NCBI RefSeq assembly: GCF_001298735.1
Contig: NZ_CYSP01000017.1
Span: 1 to 64,000 of the forward strand
DNA: 64,000 nt
Source: Propionispora sp. 2/2-37
Lineage (GTDB): Bacteria > Bacillota > Negativicutes > Propionisporales > Propionisporaceae
Direction: 5' to 3'
Shown here in pieces: positions 24,019 to 32,222 of the stretch (its first letter is position 1; every line of letters begins with the position of its first letter). The notes under the pieces are model-generated. The model made no database searches and was not told the origin of the DNA. It saw nothing but the letters and a program-made list of their open reading frames with translations. A program made the translations under genes and the position numbers.

Positions 24019-25836
24019 ATGGATTCAACTAATATGAAATACAAAGATGAAATGCCCATCAAAACCATTAACAGAATAAGAGATATTCTTGGTGAGATGG
24101 GCCTTCTGACGGTAGAAACCTCATGGAAAAATTCGGTGAATGGTTTTTACTCGGTGAGCGTGATGATCGACAATACCGATCTGCTGACCAATGGAAAAGG
24201 AACTTCGGTCGAATTCGCCCTGGCCAGCGCCTACGGCGAGATGATGGAACGCCTGCAAAATCTCTGCCACTACAGACTAAGTTTGGATTTAAAGCCCCAG
24301 ACCATGGAATACCTAGGCTTTTATTACGCCCCTGACGAAAAACCGATGAGTACCGATGAGTTCCTTGCCAGTGAAGAAGATTGGATCAAAACCCAATTGT
24401 CCAGAGTCAACCCTTCACTGGATAAACGGGAACTGCTGGCAAATTGGCAGACAATGTCTTATGAGAAGGTATCCGCCGATTTTATCGCTCTACCTTATTG
24501 CAATCTTAACAGCAAGCGTATTTCCCATATCCCGATGAAAATGGTCTCGATGATGTATATGTCGAACGGCATGTGCGCCGGCAATTCGCCTGAAGAGGCT
24601 TTGGTGCAGGGAATATCTGAAATCATGGAGCGCTACGCCAACAAGAAAATCCTTAGGGAGAGAATAGTACCGCCTACTATCCCGCGGTATTATATCGTGA
24701 AATTTCCCAAGATTGAGGCGATGATTGCCGAACTTGAAAAAAGCGGCAATTTTGAAGTTATCCTCAAAGACTGCTCGCTGGGACAAAAGTTGCCGGTTGT
24801 CGGGGTTATCCTGGTAAATAAGAATGATCAGAGTTATTTTGTGAAATTTGGCGCTCATCCCAAATTTGAAATTGCCGCAGAGAGGACATTGACCGAACTT
24901 CTTCAGGGGCAGGATATAAACTTGATGATGGGGGTCAAGGAGTTTTGCTTCCGCAACCCGACGGACGACCCGGAAAACTACATGGGCATACTGGTGACCG
25001 GCTCAGGGCTTTATCCTACGGAATTTTTCAGTCATAACTTCAGTTATCAGTTCAACGAATTCGAAGAAACCTCGGTAACCACAAACAAAGAAATGTTGGC
25101 TTATATGGTCGCCCTGTTAGCTCAACTAGGCTGCGAGATATATGTACGTGATGTTTCGTTCCTGGGCTTTCCGAGTTTTCATATAATCGTTCCCGGCTTG
25201 AGTGAAATTGAGGGATTTGATGAGCTAGAGCCCATTACCAATTATGCTGCTTTCAACACCTTCAAAAGACTTGTCAGAAACATCGACCGCCTCGACGACG
25301 CCGGTGCCGCCACGATCATCGACTTTTTGCAAAACATGAACTATTCGTCTGAGGCTTCGGTCATGGATCTAATCAATCTGCCGGTACGCAATAAAGCGTT
25401 TCCGTGGTATTACAGTAATGCCGACTTGTTTGTCACTGCCCTGAACTACTGGAAAGGCGATACCAATAAAGCCTATGAGAGCTTCACAAAATTTTGGGGT
25501 TATACCCAACAAGCTAATCCGCAACGCCAAGTGACAACTTATTATAAGTGCGTACGGGATTTTCTGGCGACTAAGATTAAAGGGCTTGCGAAAAAGAACG
25601 CCGTGAGCACACTAAGCGTGTTCTATCCGATGGAGGTAATCCAGGGGGTTGTGGCTGAATTCAACTCGCCAGCGAAAATCATTAGTTACCAAGGGCAATT
25701 AAACTGCTGGAATTGCGAGAACTGCCAATTTTCCAGTCAGTGTCTCTATCCGCCGATGGAACGGGTCTACAAAATGCTCAAGGAGCGGTACGCTGCCAGC
25801 GGAATAGATCAAAACGATCTCAAGAAGCTGATGTAA
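24019..25836 (+). CDS. YcaO-domain protein with C-terminal Cys cluster
   Basis: A 605-residue protein if started at ATG 24019 (GAGGTG 8 nt upstream); the frame is open from 23971. It aligns in outline with E. coli-type YcaO (586 residues). The ATP-binding Glu/Arg motifs are ASAYGEMMERLQN near 67 and NSPEEALVQGISEIMERYAN near 189; SNGMCAGN and ERTLTELLQGQDI are also kept. A helical TPR-like region follows. Unlike E. coli YcaO it ends with NCWNCENCQFSSQC (Cys at about 563, 566, 569, 575), a likely Fe-S or Zn site. YcaO enzymes activate backbone amides with ATP, commonly making azolines or thioamides in peptides. The neighbouring convergent gene encodes a 39-Cys repeat protein, a natural candidate substrate. 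Confidence 0.88.
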   Translation: MDSTNMKYKDEMPIKTINRIRDILGEMGLLTVETSWKNSVNGFYSVSVMIDNTDLLTNGKGTSVEFALASAYGEMMERLQNLCHYRLSLDLKPQTMEYLGFYYAPDEKPMSTDEFLASEEDWIKTQLSRVNPSLDKRELLANWQTMSYEKVSADFIALPYCNLNSKRISHIPMKMVSMMYMSNGMCAGNSPEEALVQGISEIMERYANKKILRERIVPPTIPRYYIVKFPKIEAMIAELEKSGNFEVILKDCSLGQKLPVVGVILVNKNDQSYFVKFGAHPKFEIAAERTLTELLQGQDINLMMGVKEFCFRNPTDDPENYMGILVTGSGLYPTEFFSHNFSYQFNEFEETSVTTNKEMLAYMVALLAQLGCEIYVRDVSFLGFPSFHIIVPGLSEIEGFDELEPITNYAAFNTFKRLVRNIDRLDDAGAATIIDFLQNMNYSSEASVMDLINLPVRNKAFPWYYSNADLFVTALNYWKGDTNKAYESFTKFWGYTQQANPQRQVTTYYKCVRDFLATKIKGLAKKNAVSTLSVFYPMEVIQGVVAEFNSPAKIISYQGQLNCWNCENCQFSSQCLYPPMERVYKMLKERYAASGIDQNDLKKLM

Positions 25837-25842
25837 GTACAC

Positions 25843-25871
25843 AAAAGCCAAAGCCGTATGCTTTGGCTTTT
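25843..25871. terminator. Bidirectional terminator between ycaO and the Cys-repeat gene
   Basis: AAAAGCCAAAGC (25843-25854) and GCTTTGGCTTTT (25860-25871) form a 12-bp perfect stem with a 5-nt loop, with T-rich ends on both sides. It lies 7 nt past the ycaO stop and about 60 nt past the stop of the convergent gene. Confidence 0.85.
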
Positions 25872-25932
25872 GCTTTTCCTTAGTAAGGACCGACATTACG
25901 CCTTGTCGACGCGACATCTTATCAGATTGACA

Positions 25933-26439
25933 TTACTTCTCCCAATTCATAGAACGGCAGTAGTGGCAAGAATGGCATGAATGGCAAGAATGGCAGCACT
26001 GACAGGAATGGCAGGACTGACAAGAATGGCAAGACTGGCAGGAATGACAGGAATGGCAAGACTGGCAAGAATAACAGGATTGGCAGCTCTTCATTGAGTA
26101 GCAGGACTGGCAACTCTCCATCGAGTAACAGGACTGACAACTCTTCATCGAGTAACAGGACTGGCAACTCTTCATCGAATAGCAGGACTGGCAACTCTTC
26201 ATCGAGTAACAGGACTGACAACTCTTCATCGAATAGCAGGACTGGCAACTCTTCATCGAGTAGCAGGACTGACAACTCTTCATCGAGTGGCAGGACTGGC
26301 AACTCTTCATCGAGTGGCAGGACTGGCAACTCTTCATCGAGTAACAGGACTGACAACTCTTCATCGAGTGGCAGGACTGGCAACTGCTCATCGAGTAGCA
26401 ACTAAGCATGGAATCGTCATCATCGTCATCATAAAACAT
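25933..26439 (-). CDS. Cys/Ser repeat protein, candidate YcaO substrate
   Basis: 168 residues, start at ATG 26439 with an excellent Shine-Dalgarno (TGGAGGTGA). Residues 1-16 are MFYDDDDDDSMLSCYS. Residues 17-124 are twelve 9-residue units of the form MKSCQSCYS (His for Tyr in three, variants MSS and MES). Residues 125-163 are thirteen C-x-S type triplets (CHS, CQS). The tail is MNWEK. In total 39 Cys, with Ser after or before almost every one. There is no signal peptide and no conventional leader. Candidate roles: precursor of a heavily modified azoline/azole peptide made by the convergent YcaO protein, spore-coat structural protein, or metal-binding protein. The Cys-Ser density fits YcaO chemistry best. 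Confidence 0.75.
   Translation of the reverse strand: MFYDDDDDDSMLSCYSMSSCQSCHSMKSCQSCYSMKSCQSCHSMKSCQSCHSMKSCQSCYSMKSCQSCYSMKSCQSCYSMKSCQSCYSMKSCQSCYSMKSCQSCYSMESCQSCYSMKSCQSCYSCQSCHSCHSCQSCHSCQSCHSCQCCHSCHSCHSCHYCRSMNWEK
26068..26391 (-). repeat. 27-bp tandem repeat inside the Cys-repeat gene
   Basis: Twelve head-to-tail 27-bp units, seen on the plus strand as CGAGTAACAGGACTG then ACAACTCTTCAT with few substitutions. The near-identity at DNA level, including silent positions, indicates recent expansion or gene-internal conversion. All alternative frames across it are open, a simple consequence of the repeat lacking stops. Confidence 0.9.
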
Positions 26440-26561
26440 TAACCAATCACCTCCATATAAAATTCAGGTAACCTATTAACATAATATGATAACACTATGT
26501 CAGGTGTTACATTGTTTAACGGTGGTATTGTTGTCCGATAGAATTCAGTCCTGAATAATAT

Positions 26562-26595
26562 AAAAAAGTCAAGCCTCTGATCACAGAAGTTTGAC
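26562..26595 (-). terminator. Intrinsic terminator upstream of the Cys-repeat gene
   Basis: On the minus strand GTCAAACTTCTG, loop TGAT and CAGAGGCTTGAC (26595-26568) form a stem with small mismatches, followed by TTTTTT (26567-26562). It would end transcripts coming from the DUF72/antitoxin side, so the Cys-repeat gene should have its own promoter between 26440 and 26561. Confidence 0.65.
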
Positions 26596-26625
26596 AATCC
26601 ATTCTTAATATTAATATTTGGAATA

Positions 26626-26702
26626 GTGTCAAGTGGACGGGGTTGTCGACAACTTAAAACAGGTACGGTAAATAGGTTGTCAATACCCCGTCCCCTTGAC
26701 AT
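26626..26702. repeat. Dispersed palindromic repeat family A, copy 3
   Basis: A full element: GTGTCAAGTGGACGGGGTTG at the left and CCCCGTCCCCTTGACA at the right, with the same ACTTAAAACAGGTACGG interior as 8094-8172. Its right end directly abuts the broken antitoxin gene at 26703, suggesting insertion or recombination there. Confidence 0.85.
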
Positions 26703-26902
26703 TCAAATCCGCCAGAATTTCATAGTCTTTTCGGATCTCTTTGCTTTTTCTGCGTCGAGCATGAACATTTTCTCTTCATACTCATGATTACCATATCTCC
26801 ATACCCATTTTTTGTCACAAAAATAGGTTCATTGGATGTATGGCACATTTGAGATATCTCACTAGTGTTTTTCAAATCCCGAATCGGAATGCTCTGGGGC
26901 AT
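26703..26902 (-). pseudogene. Frameshifted Phd/YefM-family antitoxin remnant
   Basis: The ATG at 26902 gives MPQSIPIRDLKNTSEISQMC and then EPIFVTKNGYGDMVIMSM, a clear Phd/YefM antitoxin N-terminus. A one-base loss just after MSM shifts the frame to a basic tail. The other frame continues as EKMFMLDAEKAKRSEKTMKF, as expected for the family, before stopping at 26703. The toxin-neutralising C-terminus and any toxin gene are missing, and family A repeat follows immediately. The start overlaps the DUF72 gene by 41 bp. Confidence 0.7.
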
Positions 26903-27716
26903 ACTCCTCTTGCCCCAACAATGCCTTTAGTTCCCTGGCTGCAGCGACAGCCCGGGCGCCATAGTGATTGTTGAACGCCAAGAATATTACCCGCGAGCGC
27001 TCTGTAAGCCGGCCGACCGCGGGAACCCATTCGAATAATTCCGGCTGAGTGTATGCGTAGTTGTATCGCTCGTAAGATTCCTTGTGATCCCACCACTGCT
27101 GTTGGTTGCGCCCATGAAAGCGGATGTAGGCGATATCCGAAGTCAGATGCACCAAACCGGTAATCTGACCTTTTACTTTTGGTCCGTCAATCCCCACAAA
27201 GCCAATCCCGAGAGACCGGAAAAGTTCAGGGGTCTCCGGGCTATCCCACGTATAATGCCGGACTTCGGCCACAAGCGGTAAATCCGGCAGCATTTCCCGC
27301 AAGTAACCGAGATACTGCCGGTTATCGCTGCCGTTATGAAACGAGTATGGGAACTGCAAAAGGACGGCGCCGAGTTTGCCCGCATTTTCCAGGGTACTCA
27401 CCGCCTGCCGGAAAGCAGCCGCATCTTCTTTGATATTTTCTTTCCGGTTGTGGGTCAGCGACTGGAAAGCCTTGATGGTAAATATAAAGCCAGGGGGCGC
27501 TTTACGCACCATACCGGCCAACGTCTTCTCCGAAGGCAAGCGATAAAAAGTAAAATTGATCTCAGTGAACGAGAACTCGCGGGCGTAAAAAGAAAGCATG
27601 TCACCCGGCTTAATGTCCGCGGGATAATAGGTACCCCGCCAGTCATCGTAGCTGTAGCCCGATGTGCCTATGTAGAGTTTTGCGGCTGCCCGGTTAGCGG
27701 TAGTATCCATGTTCAT
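26862..27716 (-). CDS. DUF72 (YecE-like) protein
   Basis: A 284-residue DUF72 TIM-barrel protein. I use ATG 27716 because AAGGAG lies just upstream; another ATG follows two codons later, and the frame is open to 27737. Family motifs are YIGTSGYSYDDWRGTYYP near 16, FTEINFTFYRLPSEKTLAGM near 51, VEVR-type VAEVRHYTWDSPE near 150 and AYIRFHGRN near 197. Biochemical function is unknown. It is third in a minus-strand cassette after a DnaE-type polymerase and a small protein, so SOS-linked expression is likely. Confidence 0.88.
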   Translation of the reverse strand: MNMDTTANRAAAKLYIGTSGYSYDDWRGTYYPADIKPGDMLSFYAREFSFTEINFTFYRLPSEKTLAGMVRKAPPGFIFTIKAFQSLTHNRKENIKEDAAAFRQAVSTLENAGKLGAVLLQFPYSFHNGSDNRQYLGYLREMLPDLPLVAEVRHYTWDSPETPELFRSLGIGFVGIDGPKVKGQITGLVHLTSDIAYIRFHGRNQQQWWDHKESYERYNYAYTQPELFEWVPAVGRLTERSRVIFLAFNNHYGARAVAAARELKALLGQEEYAPEHSDSGFEKH

Positions 27717-27729
27717 CCCACTCCTTAAC

Positions 27730-27978
27730 TTAGCCAAATTTGATCAAGCGCCAAACGCCGGTATCCACTTCCCAGACAAGTTCCGCTATCTTGTCATCTT
27801 GCGTACTCACACAATAGATCCGGCTGGCCCGTTCCGTCCATATGGGCTTGCCGAACTGCCACCACTTGATGTTGGCCACTTTGTACTCCTTGCAGTTATA
27901 TTTGAAAGCCAGTGGCTTAATATTGCCGTCGGGTCCGAAGTATGCCGCAACCGGTATCGCTTCTTTCAACACTTTCAT
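27730..27978 (-). CDS. Small basic protein in the SOS polymerase cassette
   Basis: An 82-residue protein between dnaE (15 nt upstream) and the DUF72 gene. It reads MKVLKEAIPVAAYFGPDGNI, then YNCKEYKVANIKWW, and ends ELVWEVDTGVWRLIKFG: a small all-beta pattern with many aromatic residues. I do not recognise a named family. Similar small proteins of this pattern accompany error-prone polymerase genes in clostridia (from memory), which suggests an accessory role in translesion synthesis. Function not established. Confidence 0.7.
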   Translation of the reverse strand: MKVLKEAIPVAAYFGPDGNIKPLAFKYNCKEYKVANIKWWQFGKPIWTERASRIYCVSTQDDKIAELVWEVDTGVWRLIKFG

Positions 27979-27993
27979 GTCAATACTCCTTCA

Positions 27994-30906
27994 TTATATT
28001 ATTGCAGAGACCCGCTGAGCGGTGATGCTGAACCCCCTTACACCTGTTTTCCGTACTACGCCGTCGATTTTCAGCAGATTGCTCTGATAAATAGTCTTGG
28101 CATATTTGTCCTGAATATTAGGAAAAACGGTTACATCAGTCAAACCCGTATCGTCTTGCAGTGTCAAAAAGATTATCCTTTTCCCGGAACGGGTAGGCGG
28201 CGTCTGCCGGGAAATGACGATACCGGCTGCCGAAACCCGCTCGCCGTTACGCTTGGTCTCTTCAATTGTGCGGCTCGGAGTATAGGAAACAGGCATTAGC
28301 GTAAGCGGATGATCACTCACTGTCATTCCCAGTACGGCAATCTCTGCATTGGCTCGTTTGGCTGGATTGGAACATCCTGTTCCAGGAATTGCTCCGATTC
28401 TGGACAGATCCATAATGATTTTTTCCGAAATCCCGTCCAGCAAATTACCTGCCCAGTCTTTTCCCCTGTTTTCTTGAATTCGATCCCAGGTTGAGCTACT
28501 CATACCCGCAACATATTTCAAACCTACTCGTATACCATCCCCTTCCATCGTACAGTCCCAGGAGCCCCGACAGATATCGGGGGGATACACGGGGATACCT
28601 AAGCGCTTTGCTTCCCAAACGATCACCTGCGGGGGATAAAAACCGCACGGGTGGTTGTTCAGTGTGGCACAGAAAAACTCCCGCGGGTAGTGGGCCTTAA
28701 GGTAGGCGCTCTGATAGGCAATCCAGCCGAAGCTGGCCGCATGGGCCTTATTAAAGCCATACGCAGCGAACCCGGCAACTTTTTCGAACACTTTGGCGGC
28801 GTCCTTTTCGCTGACGCCTTTCCCTTTCGCACCGGTGATGAACTGCTCGCGGATCAATGCCATCTCTTCTGTGGAGCGGTTTTTTGTCATTGCCCGCCGG
28901 AGGAGGTCGGCCTGCCCCAGCGTGAAGCCGGCCAAAAAGTGGCCTATCTGTAAAACCTGTTCCTGATAGATAATGACACCATACGTATCCTTTAGCGCCG
29001 GTTCAAGGAAAGGGTGCATATAGTCACATTGCGCGCGGCCGTGCCTTCTGGCTATATAAGGTGCAATCATCTCGCCCTGCATGGGTCCCGGCCGGAAAAG
29101 CGATATGTTGGCGATGATGTCCTCAAATTCAGTGGGTTGCAGCCGGCCGAGCAATTCCCTCATCCCCGGGGATTCAAGCTGAAAGACGCCCACCGTATCG
29201 GTTGACCGAAGCAACACGTAAGTGGCCTCATCATCCGCCGGTATGCGGTCGATATCCAGTTCCCCCCCGTTTTGTCTCACCATGGCCTGAGTGTCTTCGA
29301 TTATTGATAGCATTTTTAGGCCCAGAAGGTCCATTTTGACGAGGCCGAGTTTTTCGACGTCGTCTTTGTCGTGTTGGCTGATGATAACTCCTTTTGTCGC
29401 ATATTGCAGCGGCGTGAGCTGGCTAAGCGGCCGCTCAGCAATAATCACGCCTCCGTTATGGACGCCGAGATGGCGGGGAAAATCGGCGAAGCTTTCGGCG
29501 TACCGAAAGATCGTCCCGGTATGTTCCTTGCCGGTGAATTCACCCTTAAGTTCCGGCAGTTGTTCGATCACCGGAACGATTTTGTCAGCCCCACAATGCG
29601 GCAGCTTCTTCGAAATAGCCGACTGCTGATCGGCATCGTAACCTAATGCTTTCGCAACTTCGCGGACGCCGCTCCTGGCATTAATGGTGTTGACAGTGCA
29701 GACCATCGCCACCATATCTTTGCCATACCGCCGGAATAAGTAGTCGATCACCTCGTCACGGCGGTTGGAGTCGAAATCGATGTCCACATCGGGCATGCCC
29801 TTCCGCTCCGGGTTAAGAAACCTCTCAAACAGGAGATTGTAACGTAATGGGTCAACGTGGGTGACGCCGAGCAGGTACGAGACAAGGGAATCGGCCGCAG
29901 ACCCCCGTCCGGCAAAGCGAATGCCGCGCTTGCGGGCGAAGCTGACGATATCCCAAACCATAAGAAAGTAGTCGTTAAACCCCATAAGGTCGATTATCGC
30001 CAGTTCGTGTTCCAGCCGGCGAAGAGCGGCATTCTTGTCCGCGGGTGAATATAACTGCACCAAGCTAACTTCGCAAAGTAAGCGAAGCTCCTCCTTGGCC
30101 GTTTTCCCTTCGGGAAGCGGAAAGCGGGGGAACCGGAATTGTTCCGGGAACTCTATATTGCACCGCTCGGCAATGGCGGCGGTATTCAAGATCGAATCTA
30201 TGTAGTCATTGAAAAGATCACACATCGCTGCCGAACTTTTGAAGCCGTATTCACTATTGGGGAGGCCCGTCTTTTTGGCTGCGGCCACGTTCACGTTCTC
30301 CTTCATAGCCGCAAGGATATCATGGCGCATCCAATCATAGTGTCCCTGGAAGTGGACATTGTTCGTAACAACACTCGGGATGTCACACTTCAGCGCCAAA
30401 TTGCAGAGACTGCGGATTTTCTGGCGGTCTCCCTCAAGATGATGGTGCTGCAGCTCAATATAATACCGGTCGCCGAACATCTCCTTATAGCGGGCGGCAA
30501 ACTGCCGGGGGCGTTCGCCCTTCAACGCCCGGACCAGGCCGCTCTTATCGCATCCGGACAAGACGATGATATTTCTTAACCCAGCCAGGTCTCTCTCCGG
30601 AATAATTGAGGCGCTTTCAAGATTAAAGCGGCTGATCACCCGGCAGAGTTCACTATATCCTTCGTAGTTTTCCGCCAGCAGGGTTAGATGCCCCTCCACG
30701 GTATCCAGTTCCGCACCGATGATTGGCTTGATGCCCGCATTACGGGCCGAATAGTAAAATCGCACGGCGCCACAAAGATTATTATGATCGGTTAAGGCAA
30801 CGGCCGGCATCTCCAGGCGCTTTGCCGAGTCTACAAGATCGGAAACAGAAAGCGTCGAATCCTTAAAACTAAAATTGGAATGGACATGGAGATGGATGAA
30901 GGACAT
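27994..30906 (-). CDS. dnaE: DNA polymerase III alpha subunit, short DnaE type (SOS-linked)
   Basis: A 970-residue C-family polymerase. It has an N-terminal PHP domain (FIHLHVHSNFSFKDSTLS; TDHNNL near 40), a palm with GRGSAADSLVSYLLG near 333 and the catalytic PDVDIDFDS at 372-380, the fingers region with YGFNKAHAASFGWIAYQSAY near 730, and a C-terminal OB-fold (SAAGIVISRQTPPTRSGKR near 885). It is shorter than replicative DnaE (about 1100-1160). Two LexA-type boxes overlap its promoter, and it leads a cassette with a small protein and DUF72. This fits an inducible, probably error-prone polymerase. No imuB or lexA is in the window. Confidence 0.9.
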   Translation of the reverse strand: MSFIHLHVHSNFSFKDSTLSVSDLVDSAKRLEMPAVALTDHNNLCGAVRFYYSARNAGIKPIIGAELDTVEGHLTLLAENYEGYSELCRVISRFNLESASIIPERDLAGLRNIIVLSGCDKSGLVRALKGERPRQFAARYKEMFGDRYYIELQHHHLEGDRQKIRSLCNLALKCDIPSVVTNNVHFQGHYDWMRHDILAAMKENVNVAAAKKTGLPNSEYGFKSSAAMCDLFNDYIDSILNTAAIAERCNIEFPEQFRFPRFPLPEGKTAKEELRLLCEVSLVQLYSPADKNAALRRLEHELAIIDLMGFNDYFLMVWDIVSFARKRGIRFAGRGSAADSLVSYLLGVTHVDPLRYNLLFERFLNPERKGMPDVDIDFDSNRRDEVIDYLFRRYGKDMVAMVCTVNTINARSGVREVAKALGYDADQQSAISKKLPHCGADKIVPVIEQLPELKGEFTGKEHTGTIFRYAESFADFPRHLGVHNGGVIIAERPLSQLTPLQYATKGVIISQHDKDDVEKLGLVKMDLLGLKMLSIIEDTQAMVRQNGGELDIDRIPADDEATYVLLRSTDTVGVFQLESPGMRELLGRLQPTEFEDIIANISLFRPGPMQGEMIAPYIARRHGRAQCDYMHPFLEPALKDTYGVIIYQEQVLQIGHFLAGFTLGQADLLRRAMTKNRSTEEMALIREQFITGAKGKGVSEKDAAKVFEKVAGFAAYGFNKAHAASFGWIAYQSAYLKAHYPREFFCATLNNHPCGFYPPQVIVWEAKRLGIPVYPPDICRGSWDCTMEGDGIRVGLKYVAGMSSSTWDRIQENRGKDWAGNLLDGISEKIIMDLSRIGAIPGTGCSNPAKRANAEIAVLGMTVSDHPLTLMPVSYTPSRTIEETKRNGERVSAAGIVISRQTPPTRSGKRIIFLTLQDDTGLTDVTVFPNIQDKYAKTIYQSNLLKIDGVVRKTGVRGFSITAQRVSAII

Positions 30907-30920
30907 CGCCCCGCCTCCCT

Positions 30921-30970
30921 AGAACATATGTTTGTGTTACTAGTATAGAACGCGTGTTCGTCATTGTAAA
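30921..30970 (-). promoter_or_regulatory. SOS promoter with two LexA boxes
   Basis: The dnaE promoter on the minus strand reads -35 TTTACA (30970-30965), 17-bp spacer, -10 TATACT (30947-30942). The spacer contains CGAACACGCGTTC, and a second box, AGAACATATGTTTG on the plus strand (30921-30934), lies between the -10 and the ATG. Both fit the Firmicute LexA consensus CGAAC-N4-GTTYG. LexA binding would block the promoter until DNA damage. The rest of 30971-31243 has only small palindromes and no gene. Confidence 0.85.
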
Positions 30971-31243
30971 GGCGGTAAATTATGGTTAAAATTTTTCAGG
31001 CTGTATATCATGAGAAGGCTCCTTCTCAGGTGTCCGTATTATTTGCGTAAACAAAAACCACAGAGCGAACAACTGCACTGTGGTAACATGTCTTGATATA
31101 ACTCAAAATTAATTCGTATCATTCTCTTCCGCTCAATCGAAAATTCTCCTTTTCATAGTACCGCAGCATATAAATACTAATCCGGTAATAGCCGGGAAAT
31201 CACCAATGGAATAATCCGACCCCTCCTCGCTTTCTATTTCTCA

Positions 31244-31906
31244 TCAAATATATTTACTTGCTTCTTTTATGCTTAACGGCGCCAGTTTATTCTGATACCG
31301 CTTAATAAAATTCCTCACCCAATCAGGATTTGTTTTGCTGTAATCTCTTAAGCTCCAACCTATAGCCTTATTGATAAAAAACTCTGATTGTCCTAAGTTA
31401 TTTACGAGAATTTTCTCCAGCAATTCTATGTCTGTTTTGTCTTTTCGTATTAACTGATGATCTATGGCAATTCTCCGCAGCCACAAGTTTTTATCTTTGC
31501 TCCATTCCAACAAAATAGGATTGACTTCCGGATAAACCAGCGCAATATTTCCAACTACTCTATTAAGTCCATCAATCGTATCCCACCAAGATTTTTTCAT
31601 AGCCAATTCCTTGATTTTCGGGACATCATCAGGAGTCAAATATTTTTGCATTAAAACTAAATAATCCACTGCTACATACTGAAATTCTCTATATAACTCT
31701 TCCCAGCAAAAAGTAATAAAATCCCAATTTACCTGTGCTTTCTTTTTCTCCTGTTTAAAGTAGTCTCGGCAAAACGCCTGGCGTTTGGGCATTGGAATAC
31801 CCAAAAATGAAAATTTATCGCGCATATAAGCACTCATTTTAGCTGCTTGTTCAGAATCACCATTGCTTTTTATCGTATTAAACAAACCAATGTAATTCAT
31901 TGTCAT
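31244..31906 (-). CDS. AlkD-like DNA alkylation repair protein
   Basis: A 220-residue HEAT-repeat DNA glycosylase of the AlkC/AlkD superfamily. Signatures are YMRDKFSFLGIPMPKRQAFC near 27, EFQYVAVDYL near 74, KSWWDTIDGLNRVVGN near 104 and FFINKAIGWSLRDYSKTNPD near 176. These proteins excise N3- and N7-alkylated purines by an all-helical fold. It is not in the dnaE operon, but it is another DNA-repair gene on the same strand. No LexA box is visible before it. The start could be either of two ATGs six bases apart. Confidence 0.88.
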   Translation of the reverse strand: MTMNYIGLFNTIKSNGDSEQAAKMSAYMRDKFSFLGIPMPKRQAFCRDYFKQEKKKAQVNWDFITFCWEELYREFQYVAVDYLVLMQKYLTPDDVPKIKELAMKKSWWDTIDGLNRVVGNIALVYPEVNPILLEWSKDKNLWLRRIAIDHQLIRKDKTDIELLEKILVNNLGQSEFFINKAIGWSLRDYSKTNPDWVRNFIKRYQNKLAPLSIKEASKYI

Positions 31907-31927
31907 CTTCCTTTCCGCACTAACGCC

Positions 31928-32205
31928 TTACCTCATCACACCGTCTACCCAGCCAGCCAAAACCATGCTACGGGTCAAAGCACTTGAGATACCTTCACCC
32001 ATTGGATTCAAAAAGTTGGCCGCTTTTCCTGCAAATAATCCCCCCCCCTTTTCCCAAATAAAGAGAACAGTCTGGTTGAGATTAGGTATAATCCAACGTT
32101 CTTTTTTATCACAGGATTGTATCTTTGCATTGTAATGAGATACAAGAAATGAAAGAAATTCAGCCGTTAGTCAATGATTTGACCAATGTCTGTTTATGCG
32201 CGAAT
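31928..32205 (-). pseudogene. C-terminal remnant of an FAD-dependent oxidoreductase
   Basis: On the minus strand one frame gives KKERWIIPNLNQTVLFIWEK, then GGGLFAGKAANFLNPMGEGI and SSALTRSMVLAGW before stopping at 31928. GLxAGxAAxFLNPMGEGIS is the FAD-binding end of geranylgeranyl-reductase-like oxidoreductases. Upstream the frame reads LTAEFLSFLVSHYNAKIQ but is interrupted by a stop near 32180, and nothing of the N-terminus remains. A run of nine G at 32040-32048 (minus strand) lies in the middle. A decayed gene fragment filling the alkD/DJ-1 gap. Confidence 0.6.
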
Positions 32206-32222
32206 CAGAATCACCACAATAA

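Noticed and set aside
25922..26405. Other long open frames over the Cys-repeat gene (Le/Asp/Glu-rich on minus, Ser/Asn-rich on plus)
   Set aside because: They arise because a 27-bp repeat without stops is open in several frames; only the Cys frame has a proper start signal.
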